Made by a program: the position numbers and the translations under genes. Source: JBBTUF01 sp038063855 (GTDB lineage: Bacteria; Patescibacteriota; Minisyncoccia; Ryanbacterales; GWA2-47-10b). From it: a stretch of DNA of 32,896 bases. Of the stretch, positions 1 through 6,872 are shown piece by piece. Each line of letters starts with the position of its first letter. Within the stretch, counting starts at the first letter, position 1. The notes beneath the pieces were generated by a model that had not been told where the DNA came from, did no database searches, and worked only from the letters and a program-made list of their open reading frames with translations. The stretch spans positions 1 to 32,896 of the forward strand of contig JBBTUF010000058.1 in NCBI GenBank assembly GCA_038063855.1. The letters run 5' to 3'.

Positions 1-15
1 CTCTTTTATGTATTT

Positions 16-531
16 CTAATTCAGAGTTTTTTTGCCAGGCTCCCACTCAACGGGGCACAATTTGCCAGTTTGCAACGCAGCAAGTACCCGCAGTGTTTCG
101 TCAACCGAGCGGCCAACATCATCGTCAGAAACCACAAAATAACGAATTTTGTTGTATGGATCAATGATAAATGTGCCACGCATAGCAGTGCCCGCCTCTT
201 CATCGAGTACATCGTAGTCGCGACTCATTTTTTTGTGAAAATCAGAAAGGAGTGGAAAATTTATTTTCCCAAGAGATCCTTCCTCCCACGCCTTGTGTGA
301 CTCTTTTGAATCAACTGATACGCCCAACACATCGGCATTGAGCTTTTTGAATTGATCATATTTTTTTGAAAATGCACGTATTTCGGTTGGGCAAATAAAC
401 GTAAAATCGAGCGGATAGAAAAACAGTACTAACCATTTGTTTTTGTACTGCTTTAATGAATATGTCTTATACTTACCTCCTGCATAGCCTTCGAGTGAAA
501 ACTCGGGAGCCTGTTCACTAATTTTAACCAT
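16..531 (-). CDS. 2-Cys peroxiredoxin (AhpC/TSA family)
   Basis: Thiol peroxidase of 171 aa that reduces hydrogen peroxide and organic peroxides in the cytoplasm. The peroxidatic cysteine is C47 in the motif FYPLDFTFICPTE, and a resolving cysteine is C159 in KLCPVEW near the C terminus, the typical 2-Cys arrangement. The length is slightly below that of classical AhpC (about 187 aa). The ATG start at 531 is fixed by a near-consensus promoter only a few bases upstream. No AhpF is nearby, but a thioredoxin reductase and a CPHC thioredoxin-like protein lie at 19-20 kb and could supply electrons (inference). The next gene upstream is an NADH dehydrogenase-like flavoprotein, giving a small oxygen/redox block. 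Family assignment is secure; the exact subclass is less so. Confidence 0.95.
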   Translation of the reverse strand: MVKISEQAPEFSLEGYAGGKYKTYSLKQYKNKWLVLFFYPLDFTFICPTEIRAFSKKYDQFKKLNADVLGVSVDSKESHKAWEEGSLGKINFPLLSDFHKKMSRDYDVLDEEAGTAMRGTFIIDPYNKIRYFVVSDDDVGRSVDETLRVLAALQTGKLCPVEWEPGKKTLN

Positions 532-539
532 ATGGTGAG

Positions 540-567
540 ATTATAGCGCGGGTCAAAGGCCTGTCAA
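540..567 (-). promoter_or_regulatory. sigma70-type promoter of the peroxiredoxin gene
   Basis: On the minus strand, TTGACA (562-567), a 16-bp spacer and TATAAT (540-545). Counting seven bases from the -10 box puts the transcription start near 533, two bases before the ATG at 531. The mRNA would be essentially leaderless. Confidence 0.75.
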
Positions 568-572
568 ACAAT

Positions 573-1844
573 CTAGTCGTTTTTTGTGTATAGCCTAATT
601 TCGCGCATAAGGAAAACGAGCGATTTCCATGGAGACATTATTGTTATGAGATATTTAAAAACCACAACATATTTGAGTGCCCATGGAAGTTTGCCCGATA
701 TCTTAACATGAGGTGTCTCAAGGAGCGCATATTTACCTCCAAGCGGGATAATATAACTCGATTGTTTTGGAATATATGGCTTGAGTACTGCCTTGGAATT
801 TTTTATAAGAAGAGAAAGATTTTTTGAAATATATTTGGCCTCATGTAATGCTTTTTGCGCAGTCATGGGTATTGGCATTTTTGTTTTTGAATCAAATGTT
901 GCCGCAACATCGCCTGCTACAAAAATGTTACTGGCACCTTCAACACGAAGTGTATTGGTCGCGGGTACACAATTTTTCTTTGATGGAGTAATGCTTTCAA
1001 TAATATCGCCAAGACAACTCCCTTTTACTCCCGCCGTCCACACTAAAAGATCAAAAGGCAACGGCCTACGCTCTTCGCCTATATAGAGTAGGTTCGGCCA
1101 CACATCAACAATCGCATGGTCAAATAAAAATGTTACACCAAGACGCGACAGGCGCGCTCTTGCCTTTCGCTGTGCCCACGCACTTGAAGTACCAAGTACG
1201 CTGTGCCCCGCTTCAACCACAACACATGACCAATGCCCAGCTGGATGCTGGTGAGTACGAGCAAGTTTGCGCATATATCCTACAACTTCGCCCGCAAGCT
1301 CGGAACCAGTAAAACCTCCTCCTCCAATAACAACAGTAATTTTTTTCTGTTTTGGAGAATTGTAAAAAAGCTCATCAAGCCTGTCGCGCATATTAAGCGC
1401 TTCTTCAGCTGTTTTTAAGCCAAGCGAATTCTGCTCGAGATGTGGAATATTAAAATAATTTGTTTGGCTACCGAGTGTAAAAACAAGCCAATCATACTGC
1501 AGACGCCGACCATCGGCGAGTACAACACACGAATCTTTTGGACGCACCAATGTAACCGTAGCGCGCATCAATTCGACATCTGGATATTTTGCAAAAAGAT
1601 CTTTTAGTGAAATAACAGCAGAATACAAAGCATCATGAAAACTACTTTTTAATTGCTGTGCTGTTTCAACACGTGGCTCATCTCGAAAAAATGTTGCAAG
1701 CTCATAATACTGCGTTGGTAATGCGTGATACGGATTTTTATCAATTAAAATAACTTCCGCGGATTTACTGCGCGCCAAATCAAGCGCAACACGCACACCC
1801 GCATACCCCCCACCAAGAACTAGAACCGTTGGCTTCTTTTGCAT
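573..1844 (-). CDS. Type II NADH dehydrogenase-like FAD oxidoreductase
   Basis: A 423-aa two-dinucleotide-binding flavoprotein of the NDH-2 / pyridine nucleotide-disulfide oxidoreductase family. The first Rossmann fold has GGGYAG at residues 11-16 (FAD). A second glycine-rich motif, IGGGGFTG, lies near residue 170 (NADH). NIFVAGDVAA is the conserved late FAD-binding motif. The C-terminal 80 residues are basic and hydrophobic (VVVFKYLITIMSPW), fitting the membrane-associating tail of NDH-2. The expected role is NADH oxidation with quinone reduction without proton pumping, at the inner membrane face. No quinone synthesis or terminal oxidase gene is in the window, so the acceptor is unknown. It has its own promoter and stands next to a peroxiredoxin gene. 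Confidence 0.88.
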   Translation of the reverse strand: MQKKPTVLVLGGGYAGVRVALDLARSKSAEVILIDKNPYHALPTQYYELATFFRDEPRVETAQQLKSSFHDALYSAVISLKDLFAKYPDVELMRATVTLVRPKDSCVVLADGRRLQYDWLVFTLGSQTNYFNIPHLEQNSLGLKTAEEALNMRDRLDELFYNSPKQKKITVVIGGGGFTGSELAGEVVGYMRKLARTHQHPAGHWSCVVVEAGHSVLGTSSAWAQRKARARLSRLGVTFLFDHAIVDVWPNLLYIGEERRPLPFDLLVWTAGVKGSCLGDIIESITPSKKNCVPATNTLRVEGASNIFVAGDVAATFDSKTKMPIPMTAQKALHEAKYISKNLSLLIKNSKAVLKPYIPKQSSYIIPLGGKYALLETPHVKISGKLPWALKYVVVFKYLITIMSPWKSLVFLMREIRLYTKND

Positions 1845-1855
1845 GACTAACGGTT

Positions 1856-1864
1856 AGTATATCA
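1856..1864 (-). promoter_or_regulatory. extended -10 promoter of the NADH dehydrogenase-like gene
   Basis: TGA-TATACT on the minus strand (TATACT at 1856-1861), an extended -10 element without a clear -35. The predicted start near 1849 leaves a 5-nt leader before the ATG at 1844. Confidence 0.55.
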
Positions 1865-1901
1865 CGCAAAAGTATAAAAGAACCTGTGAATTGAACTTAA
1901 G

Positions 1902-1942
1902 TGGAGCCACCTCTCGGATTCGAACCGAGGACCTTTGCTTTA
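1902..1942 (-). pseudogene. displaced 3' half of a tRNA gene
   Basis: The minus strand reads as the end of a tRNA: anticodon-stem 3' strand, variable loop, T stem CTCGG / T loop TTCGAAT / CCGAG, then acceptor strand AGGTGGC, discriminator T and encoded CCA (1902-1904). The matching 5' acceptor strand (GCCACCT) and the D arm are absent from the preceding sequence, so this is not a complete tRNA. Breakage at the anticodon loop is typical of tRNA 3' ends left by integrating elements; that origin is inference. Confidence 0.6.
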
Positions 1943-1965
1943 CCCCGACGGTTTAAAATTTGCCT

Positions 1966-1986
1966 TGAGCCGAGAGAGGGATTCGA
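1966..1986 (-). repeat. second copy of the tRNA-Thr 3' tail
   Basis: 21 bp identical to 2052-2072, the T-loop-to-3' end of the neighbouring tRNA-Thr plus three trailer bases. No anticodon or D arm accompanies this copy, so it is a displaced tRNA tail. Confidence 0.75.
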
Positions 1987-2037
1987 TTTGCCAATCGCAA
2001 ATCCCGCGGAATGCCATTGGGCATTCCGTTCGAATCC
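1979..2037 (-). repeat. structured element with two nested hairpins
   Basis: Two perfect hairpins sit side by side: CGGAATGCC/GGCATTCCG (2007-2028, 9-bp stem, 4-nt loop) and GATTTGC/GCAAATC (1985-2003, 7-bp stem, 5-nt loop). They are bracketed by GGATTCG (1979-1985) and CGAATCC (2031-2037), which pair with each other and resemble a split T-arm palindrome. The result can fold as a three-way junction between tRNA-Thr and a displaced tRNA tail. Function unknown; it could be a terminator-like structure or a small inserted element. Confidence 0.55.
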
Positions 2038-2053
2038 TAATCATATCATGCTG

Positions 2054-2125
2054 AGCCGAGAGAGGGATTCGAACCCACGACCTACTGTTTACAAAACAGT
2101 TGCTCTACCACTGAGCTATCCCGGC
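2054..2125 (-). tRNA. tRNA-Thr (anticodon TGT)
   Basis: A complete 72-nt cloverleaf. The acceptor GCCGGGA pairs with TCTCGGC (one G-T pair), the D stem is GCTC/GAGC, the anticodon stem ACTGT/ACAGT closes loop TTTGTAA, and the T arm is GTGGG-TTCGAAT-CCCTC with one mismatch. Anticodon TGT reads ACA codons, so the tRNA carries threonine. The 3' CCA is not encoded; the discriminator is T. It lies just downstream of a hypothetical membrane protein gene on the same strand. Its last 18 bases recur at 1969-1986. Confidence 0.93.
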
Positions 2126-2136
2126 AAATTTATAAA

Positions 2137-2151
2137 CATCGGGGCTCCGAC
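2137..2151. repeat. GC-rich near-palindrome, copy near tRNA-Thr
   Basis: The sequence ATCGGGGCTCCGAC is nearly self-complementary (GTCGG/CCGAC stem with a 4-nt loop on one strand). It shares 13 bases, in inverted orientation, with 30495-30508. Each copy lies just after a stop codon and upstream of a tRNA. It may be a weak terminator or a small dispersed repeat. Confidence 0.45.
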
Positions 2152-2152
2152 T

Positions 2153-2602
2153 TTAATATGATATTTTTGATCGTGCGTCGGGGTGATTCGAAAAATCGAT
2201 ACCCTCTTCTTCAAGAACAAATTTTGCTTTTACACCACTGCCTTCGCGTTTCCATGAATGAATCTGCTTCCAATATAGAGATTCTCTTGGAATTACTTTA
2301 AAGCGCTCTTGCACCATTACGCGTACATTTTTTGTCTGGCCCGCTACTTTCCCCGCAGTGCGCTCAAACACACCAAGAGCACGATCCGTGAGTTTTAAAA
2401 AAGCATTTTTTGCCGTTGTTTCATACCAATGCTCAAACCAATCGAGCGTGCCCACAATACGAACACACGCAATACTGTTTGCACCAGCATCACGATCTAA
2501 AACTTCATCTTCACTTGTACTACGAAGTTCAGCAACATGCCGTAATGGCACAATTAACATTCCAAAAAACGTGATTGCAAAAAGTGAGAAAAGAAGAATC
2601 AT
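2153..2602 (-). CDS. hypothetical protein with N-terminal membrane segment
   Basis: 149 aa of unknown function. Residues 1-20 form one hydrophobic segment (MILLFSLFAITFFGMLIVPL), so the protein is probably anchored with the rest facing outside or the cytoplasm. The remainder is soluble and charged, with a basic middle (RTAGKVAGQTKNVRVMVQERFK) and an acidic end. I recognise no domain. It follows tsf by 29 bp on the same strand and precedes tRNA-Thr, so it may be the last gene of the rpsB-tsf transcript. Confidence 0.7.
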   Translation of the reverse strand: MILLFSLFAITFFGMLIVPLRHVAELRSTSEDEVLDRDAGANSIACVRIVGTLDWFEHWYETTAKNAFLKLTDRALGVFERTAGKVAGQTKNVRVMVQERFKVIPRESLYWKQIHSWKREGSGVKAKFVLEEEGIDFSNHPDARSKISY

Positions 2603-2631
2603 AAATAATATATACTAATTATAGTATAAAA

Positions 2632-3087
2632 CTAGAGCTCATACCGCACAAACTGTTTTACCTCAAGGTGTTCTCCAAATGATGCGGATGCTTTTTCAAT
2701 AAGCTCCGTAATGGTTTGGCGTTCATCACGAATAAAGGGTTGAGCTAAAAGCTCTTCGATTGTCGCAGGGTTTGTAGCTGCAATTTGCATTGCAATATTT
2801 TTGCCAAGACCACCAAATTCATCATTTCGACTTACAAAATCAGTTTCGCTCCGGAGCTCAATTAAAACCCCAACGCGATCGCCCGAGTGTACATACGATA
2901 CGATACGACCCGCATGTGTTTCGCGAGATCCTTTTTTTGTAGCGGCATCATGCCCTAATTGCTTTAACACTTCAAGCGCTCGCACACGATCGCCCGCAGC
3001 TTCTGTTAAAGCTTTTTTGATCATCATGAGTGACGCGCCAGTCGCATCACGAATTTCTTTTATCGCTTGCGCACTTATATCTGCCAT
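2632..3087 (-). CDS. tsf: Translation elongation factor Ts
   Basis: The guanine nucleotide exchange factor for EF-Tu. The 151-aa protein begins with the UBA-like domain (IKEIRDATGASLMMIKKALTEA, residues 9-30), followed by GRIVSYVHSGDRVGVLIELRSETDFV, the diagnostic core sequence that contacts EF-Tu. It is much shorter than E. coli EF-Ts (about 280 aa): the second core subdomain and coiled coil are missing, as in other minimal genomes. It starts one base after the rpsB stop, so the two are cotranscribed in the usual bacterial order. Confidence 0.95.
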   Translation of the reverse strand: MADISAQAIKEIRDATGASLMMIKKALTEAAGDRVRALEVLKQLGHDAATKKGSRETHAGRIVSYVHSGDRVGVLIELRSETDFVSRNDEFGGLGKNIAMQIAATNPATIEELLAQPFIRDERQTITELIEKASASFGEHLEVKQFVRYEL

Positions 3088-3088
3088 T

Positions 3089-3823
3089 TTATTCTTGAAC
3101 TTTATTTTGTTTGCCTCGTAAATATGCTTCTTTAATTTCTTCCATTACAAATTCCACACTTCGCGCCGCATTATCATTACCAGGAATTGCGTATTGTATA
3201 CCCGCAGGATCGCAATCAGTATTTAAGAGTGCAATAACCGAAATTTTTTTCAAACGTGCCTCGTGTAAAGCATTTCCTTCTTCTTTCGTATCAACAATAA
3301 ACATTGCCTGCGGTGTACCCGTAAATGCAACAAGCCCGTTGAACGATGTATCAAGCCGATCGATTTCGCGCTGAATCATAAGCTGTTCCTGTTTAGTGTA
3401 TTTTGTTGCGAGCTCACCTGATTTTTGTTTGAAAACAAGATCTTGCCAATGCGCAACTCGTTCGCGAATATTTTTATTATTTGTAAGCGTTCCGCCAAGC
3501 CATCGCTTATTTACAAATGGATGACCAAGCTCTGTGGCAATTCGTGCGATTGGACTCGTGGCTACTGGCTTTGTGCCAACCCACAAAATAACCCCCCCTT
3601 CGCGACCAAGCGTTTCTGCAAATTCAAGAGCTCTCTGAAGCTGATCGTGCACTTTCTGCAAGTGTAAAATCTCAATATTACTTTTTACACCTGCAATAAA
3701 ACTTCGCATGCGTGGGTGACGACGAGTTCTCGCATATCCAAAATGTACACCAGCACGCAAAAGCCCTTCGAGCTTTGGGTCGAGTATTTGTGGCTCAGTT
3801 GTTACAGAAACCTCTGCTGACAT
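3089..3823 (-). CDS. rpsB: 30S ribosomal protein uS2
   Basis: 244 aa from the ATG at 3823. Family hallmarks are LRAGVHFGYARTRRHPRMRSFI near the N terminus, NKRWLGGTLTN, and MFIVDTKEEGNALHEARL near the C terminus. It binds 16S rRNA at the head-body junction of the small subunit. The reading frame stays open upstream to another start at 3862, which would add 13 residues, but that codon lies inside the -35 box of the promoter, so the ATG at 3823 is the credible start. The predicted transcription start is only about 4 nt upstream, leaving no room for a Shine-Dalgarno sequence. It is followed by tsf. Confidence 0.95.
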   Translation of the reverse strand: MSAEVSVTTEPQILDPKLEGLLRAGVHFGYARTRRHPRMRSFIAGVKSNIEILHLQKVHDQLQRALEFAETLGREGGVILWVGTKPVATSPIARIATELGHPFVNKRWLGGTLTNNKNIRERVAHWQDLVFKQKSGELATKYTKQEQLMIQREIDRLDTSFNGLVAFTGTPQAMFIVDTKEEGNALHEARLKKISVIALLNTDCDPAGIQYAIPGNDNAARSVEFVMEEIKEAYLRGKQNKVQE

Positions 3824-3833
3824 AATGGATATG

Positions 3834-3862
3834 AGTATAAATGAATCAGCCTCTTGCGTCAA
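3834..3862 (-). promoter_or_regulatory. promoter of rpsB-tsf
   Basis: On the minus strand, TTGACG (3857-3862), a 17-bp spacer and TATACT (3834-3839). The predicted transcription start is near 3827, four bases before the rpsB ATG. Its -35 box overlaps that of the divergent rpmE promoter by three bases. Confidence 0.75.
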
Positions 3863-3882
3863 GGAAAAATCACTGCTACAGT
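3854..3882 (+). promoter_or_regulatory. promoter of rpmE-prfA
   Basis: On the plus strand, TTGCGT (3854-3859), a 17-bp spacer and TACAGT (3877-3882). The predicted start near 3889 gives a 6-nt leader before the ATG at 3895. The -10 box is weaker than that of rpsB on the other strand. Confidence 0.55.
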
Positions 3883-3894
3883 GGCAAAATCAAT

Positions 3895-4137
3895 ATGAAA
3901 GCTGAAATTCACCCAACATATTACGCCGACACCCTCATTGCATGCGCATGTGGCAATAAAATGCATATTGGATCGACCAAAAAATCGATCGAAATTGAAA
4001 TTTGCGCTCATTGCCACCCGTTTTACACCGGGAAAGAAAAGCTTATTGACTCTGCAGGTCGCGTAGATAAATTCCGCAAACGCGTAGCAAAAGCAGCTCC
4101 AGCGAGCAAAAAACGCAACCCAAAAGTTCGCAAATAA
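3895..4137 (+). CDS. rpmE: 50S ribosomal protein bL31
   Basis: 80 aa starting MKAEIHPTYY, the classic bL31 N terminus. It has a CxC plus CxxC zinc-binding set (CACG near residues 16-18 and CAHC near 37-40), so this is the zinc-containing form. FYTGKEKLIDSAGRVDKF is the conserved core. The frame is open upstream to 3841, but that extension would cross the promoter, so the ATG at 3895 is chosen. Its stop overlaps the prfA start (TAATG), indicating coupled translation. The basic C-terminal tail is longer than in E. coli. Confidence 0.95.
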   Translation: MKAEIHPTYYADTLIACACGNKMHIGSTKKSIEIEICAHCHPFYTGKEKLIDSAGRVDKFRKRVAKAAPASKKRNPKVRK

Positions 4138-4856
4138 TGGCTGGAGTAATTCTTGAAATTCGCGCCGGAGTTGGTGGCAATGAAGCTGCCCTTTTTGCGG
4201 AGGATCTAGTTCTCATGTATACAAAATATGCCGCAAAATGTGGTTGGAAAACAGCTATCGTAAATGAATCACGAAATGATGTCGGAGGTATTAAAGAAGG
4301 AGTATATGAACTTCGTGGCGAGGGTATTTATGAAACATTAAAAAATGAAAGCGGTGTGCATCGCGTACAGCGCATTCCTGCTACCGAAAAAATGGGACGC
4401 GTGCACACCTCAACCGCTTCGGTCGCTATATTAAAAATAGTAGAAGCAAAAGAAGTAGTCATCCGCCCTGACGAAATTGAAGTAACATTTTCGCGGGCTG
4501 GCGGACCCGGTGGTCAAAATGTAAATAAAGTTGAAACCGCAGTGCGGCTCACTCATAAACCAACAGGCATTGTTATTTCTTCTCGCGCCGAACGAAGCCA
4601 ACTTTCAAACCGCGAAAAAGCGATGGAGATTTTACGTGCAAAACTCTATGAACTACAGACGCAGGGTGCGGCGGGTTCAGTACGCGATGAGCGTCGTGAG
4701 CAAATTGGCACGGCTGACCGATCCGAGAAAATTCGCACATATAATTTTCCGCAAGATAGAATCACCGACCACCGCATCGGCAAAAAATGGCACAATATTG
4801 TTAAAATTCTTGGCGGCGATTTAGACCCAATTGTAAAAGCATTTACTGCCCGCTAA
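4137..4856 (+). CDS. prfA: Peptide chain release factor 1, lacking domain 1
   Basis: 239-aa class I release factor. The catalytic GGQ lies in SRAGGPGGQNVNK, and the codon-recognition motif is PAT in HRVQRIPATE, the RF1 signature for UAA and UAG; RF2 would carry SPF. Ordinary RF1 is about 360 aa. This protein starts directly at ILEIRAGVGGNEAALFAEDL, which is residue 110 or so of a standard RF1, so the N-terminal alpha-helical domain is absent. The start is fixed by overlap with the rpmE stop codon. Upstream sequence in this frame is rpmE, so the missing domain has not been lost to a frameshift here. TGA is used as a stop in this window, so an RF2 is expected elsewhere. The 3' end overlaps the convergent gene by 14 bp. 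Confidence 0.93.
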   Translation: MAGVILEIRAGVGGNEAALFAEDLVLMYTKYAAKCGWKTAIVNESRNDVGGIKEGVYELRGEGIYETLKNESGVHRVQRIPATEKMGRVHTSTASVAILKIVEAKEVVIRPDEIEVTFSRAGGPGGQNVNKVETAVRLTHKPTGIVISSRAERSQLSNREKAMEILRAKLYELQTQGAAGSVRDERREQIGTADRSEKIRTYNFPQDRITDHRIGKKWHNIVKILGGDLDPIVKAFTAR

Positions 4857-6192
4857 TAATATCTATCTGATCTTGATATAATTCTACTTTTGCGAGTACT
4901 TGATTCGCATAGGTACGTCCGAGCGAGCCCTGCCAATTTGAGCCTGCAAAATATTTTGCAGCAGCCATTCGTTCACCAGCAACTGTATTCGCTCCGATCT
5001 CTCCAAGATAAATTGCAGATGCCATAAATGCGTCTTCTGGACTCCATGGATTTGGTGGTTTATGTCCCGTTGCGGCTGCGATTTTTGATTCATACATTAA
5101 CCAAGTGGACGGAATAAATTGTGCGGGCCCCATAGCTCCGCCGTATCCAACGGACATTGGACATGAGAGTGGCATCAAATTTGGATCAAGTCCAAGGCGG
5201 CTCGTTATATCAAGATAGGGCGCTTGATCACGACTCGGTTTCATAATCTTTTGCCATTTGTATTCTGGAGGGTCATCAGGCAAATTGCACTGCCCTACAT
5301 TTCGTCCAAGATCAGATTCTTGAGCAATAACGCCAAGAATAAATGCTACGCGTACACCTGTTTTTACGTGTGCACGCTCTGCATATTCAACCGCTTTTTC
5401 AAATGGAATAGAGGGCGAGCCTTGTAACAAGAAGAGTTGAGCACGAATGGTGGCGGCATCTTTTTGTTTTACGGTAACTACTTTTTTGTATTCAGATTCT
5501 TTCCCTTTCGTTTCTTTCAACAACGTTTGTTTGTCTTTTTCGTTTTTTAAAAGTTGGCTTTGTGCTATTACTTGGAGCGATTTGAGTTGGCCTGCCTCTT
5601 GTTTTTGATCAATCAAATCATCACGTGCGACTTCTTGTTGTTTTTTTGTATCTCGGAGTACGTCGAATGACTCTTGCAACGTTTTTTGTACAATATCAAT
5701 ATTATCGACATCACCAAGGTAATCAGAAATTTTTTCATACGACATTAAAATCTCGATAATTGAATAGTCGTCAAATTCATTGAGCGAGCGCAGAGCTTCG
5801 GCGAGAGAGAGTTGTTCGCGATTTATTTTTGAACTAATTTGGTTTATCGTCAATTGTTTTTCACCAATCTTTCCATCGAGGCTTGAAATTTGTACATTTA
5901 TTGCCTTGATTTGCGCCTGTGTTTGTTTTATTTTTGTATTGAGAATTGTGATATCACGCTCGAAACTTGCCCCTTCTGACCGTTTTTGTTCAATAAGTTT
6001 CTGAAACCCGGTAATCTCATCTTCAAGAGCCTTGAGCTGCGCCATAAGTTCGGCGCGGTGTTGCACAACATCGTTTGAAAGCGACTCTGCAAACGCAAAA
6101 ACACCCCACCCACCAAAAATAACGGCTGCGGTTACTGCTACAATACTAAGTTGTAATCTGAATTTATTATTCACTAGAAGCAGCCGCTTCAT
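4843..6192 (-). CDS. Exported coiled-coil lytic transglycosylase
   Basis: 449 aa. The N terminus has a signal or anchor segment (residues 12-36, ending VFAFAES). Residues 40-250 form a long coiled coil of the CwlO/EnvC/PcsB type. The C-terminal domain, from about residue 265, is MltB/SLT-like: the likely catalytic glutamate is E292 in VIAQESDLG, followed by GGAMGPAQFIPSTW and a later YANQV motif. Expected to cleave peptidoglycan glycan strands outside the membrane, with the coiled coil acting as a regulatory arm. The start overlaps the 3' end of the bL25 gene by 26 bp, suggesting translational coupling; a downstream start would cut into the signal segment. The gene converges on prfA. Confidence 0.88.
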   Translation of the reverse strand: MKRLLLVNNKFRLQLSIVAVTAAVIFGGWGVFAFAESLSNDVVQHRAELMAQLKALEDEITGFQKLIEQKRSEGASFERDITILNTKIKQTQAQIKAINVQISSLDGKIGEKQLTINQISSKINREQLSLAEALRSLNEFDDYSIIEILMSYEKISDYLGDVDNIDIVQKTLQESFDVLRDTKKQQEVARDDLIDQKQEAGQLKSLQVIAQSQLLKNEKDKQTLLKETKGKESEYKKVVTVKQKDAATIRAQLFLLQGSPSIPFEKAVEYAERAHVKTGVRVAFILGVIAQESDLGRNVGQCNLPDDPPEYKWQKIMKPSRDQAPYLDITSRLGLDPNLMPLSCPMSVGYGGAMGPAQFIPSTWLMYESKIAAATGHKPPNPWSPEDAFMASAIYLGEIGANTVAGERMAAAKYFAGSNWQGSLGRTYANQVLAKVELYQDQIDIISGQ

Positions 6193-6838
6193 CTTCGGAG
6201 GCCTCTTCTTTCTTACCTTTCTTTTCTACTTCAATAGTTTCAAGATTAACTTCGGCAGCGGTCTCCAGACCTGCGAGTTCCTCAGTTGTTCGTGGTGGAT
6301 TTACTTTTGCAACTACTGCATCAAGAGAACCAAGCAAAGTCACCCCACGCGGAACACTAATATCTTTAATAACAATATGATCAGCAAATGTTTTCAACTG
6401 CGATAAGTCTGCATGAAGCGCATGAGGCAAATCTTTTGGCAATGCCTCAATTTCTACTTCGTGCATAATTTTCAATAAAACACCTCCGAGAGATTTTACG
6501 GCATCAGATTCGCCCTGAAATTCAATTTGAACATGAGTTTTGATCATACGATCTGCTGCTACTTCATAAAAATCAACGTGCACCGGTGCCGATGTAACAG
6601 GATCAACAGTAACCTCGTGGATGAGGACGTTTTTTGTAAGCCCACCTTCAACTTTCAAATCAACAATAGTAGATTCACCTGCCTTTTTCCACGTGCGCAA
6701 AAAATCTCCCGTTCGTACAGACAAAGCTTGTGCTTTAGAAGAATTGCCATACATAACCGCGGGCACAAAACCGTTTTTGCGAAGAACTCGGACTTTTTTG
6801 CCGAACACCACTCGTTTTTCAGCTATTAATTGCTGCAT
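6167..6838 (-). CDS. rplY: 50S ribosomal protein bL25 (CTC form)
   Basis: 223 aa. The N-terminal 5S rRNA-binding domain includes KRVVFGKKVRVLRKNGFVPAVMYG and a middle strand VHVDFYEV; the second, beta-rich CTC domain is present (PHALHADLSQLKTFADHIVIKDISVP). The tail is acidic and low-complexity (KKGKKEEASEDEAAASSE). It binds 5S rRNA in the central protuberance. The ATG at 6838 coincides with the predicted transcription start, so the message appears fully leaderless. The following lytic transglycosylase gene overlaps it. Confidence 0.93.
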   Translation of the reverse strand: MQQLIAEKRVVFGKKVRVLRKNGFVPAVMYGNSSKAQALSVRTGDFLRTWKKAGESTIVDLKVEGGLTKNVLIHEVTVDPVTSAPVHVDFYEVAADRMIKTHVQIEFQGESDAVKSLGGVLLKIMHEVEIEALPKDLPHALHADLSQLKTFADHIVIKDISVPRGVTLLGSLDAVVAKVNPPRTTEELAGLETAAEVNLETIEVEKKGKKEEASEDEAAASSE

Positions 6839-6844
6839 TTGGGC

Positions 6845-6872
6845 AGTATAGCAGAATTAGAGCTTATGGCAA
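6845..6872 (-). promoter_or_regulatory. promoter of the bL25 gene
   Basis: On the minus strand, TTGCCA (6867-6872), a 16-bp spacer and TATACT (6845-6850). Seven bases on is the A of the ATG at 6838, so the transcript is predicted to begin at the start codon. Confidence 0.75.

Noticed and set aside
1985..2028. CRISPR array
   Set aside because: Only two different hairpins; no repeated unit with regular spacers and no cas genes in the window.
1901..2161. 86-codon plus-strand ORF across the tRNA region
   Set aside because: It is a translation of tRNA-Thr and tRNA tail copies on the opposite strand (ERDSNPRPTVYK is a familiar tRNA artefact peptide).
3823..3862. N-terminal extension of uS2 to the start at 3862
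   Set aside because: The upstream start codon lies in the -35 box of the rpsB promoter and the extra residues are not typical of uS2.
3841..3894. 18-codon N-terminal extension of bL31
   Set aside because: It crosses the divergent promoter; MKAEIHP is the normal bL31 start.
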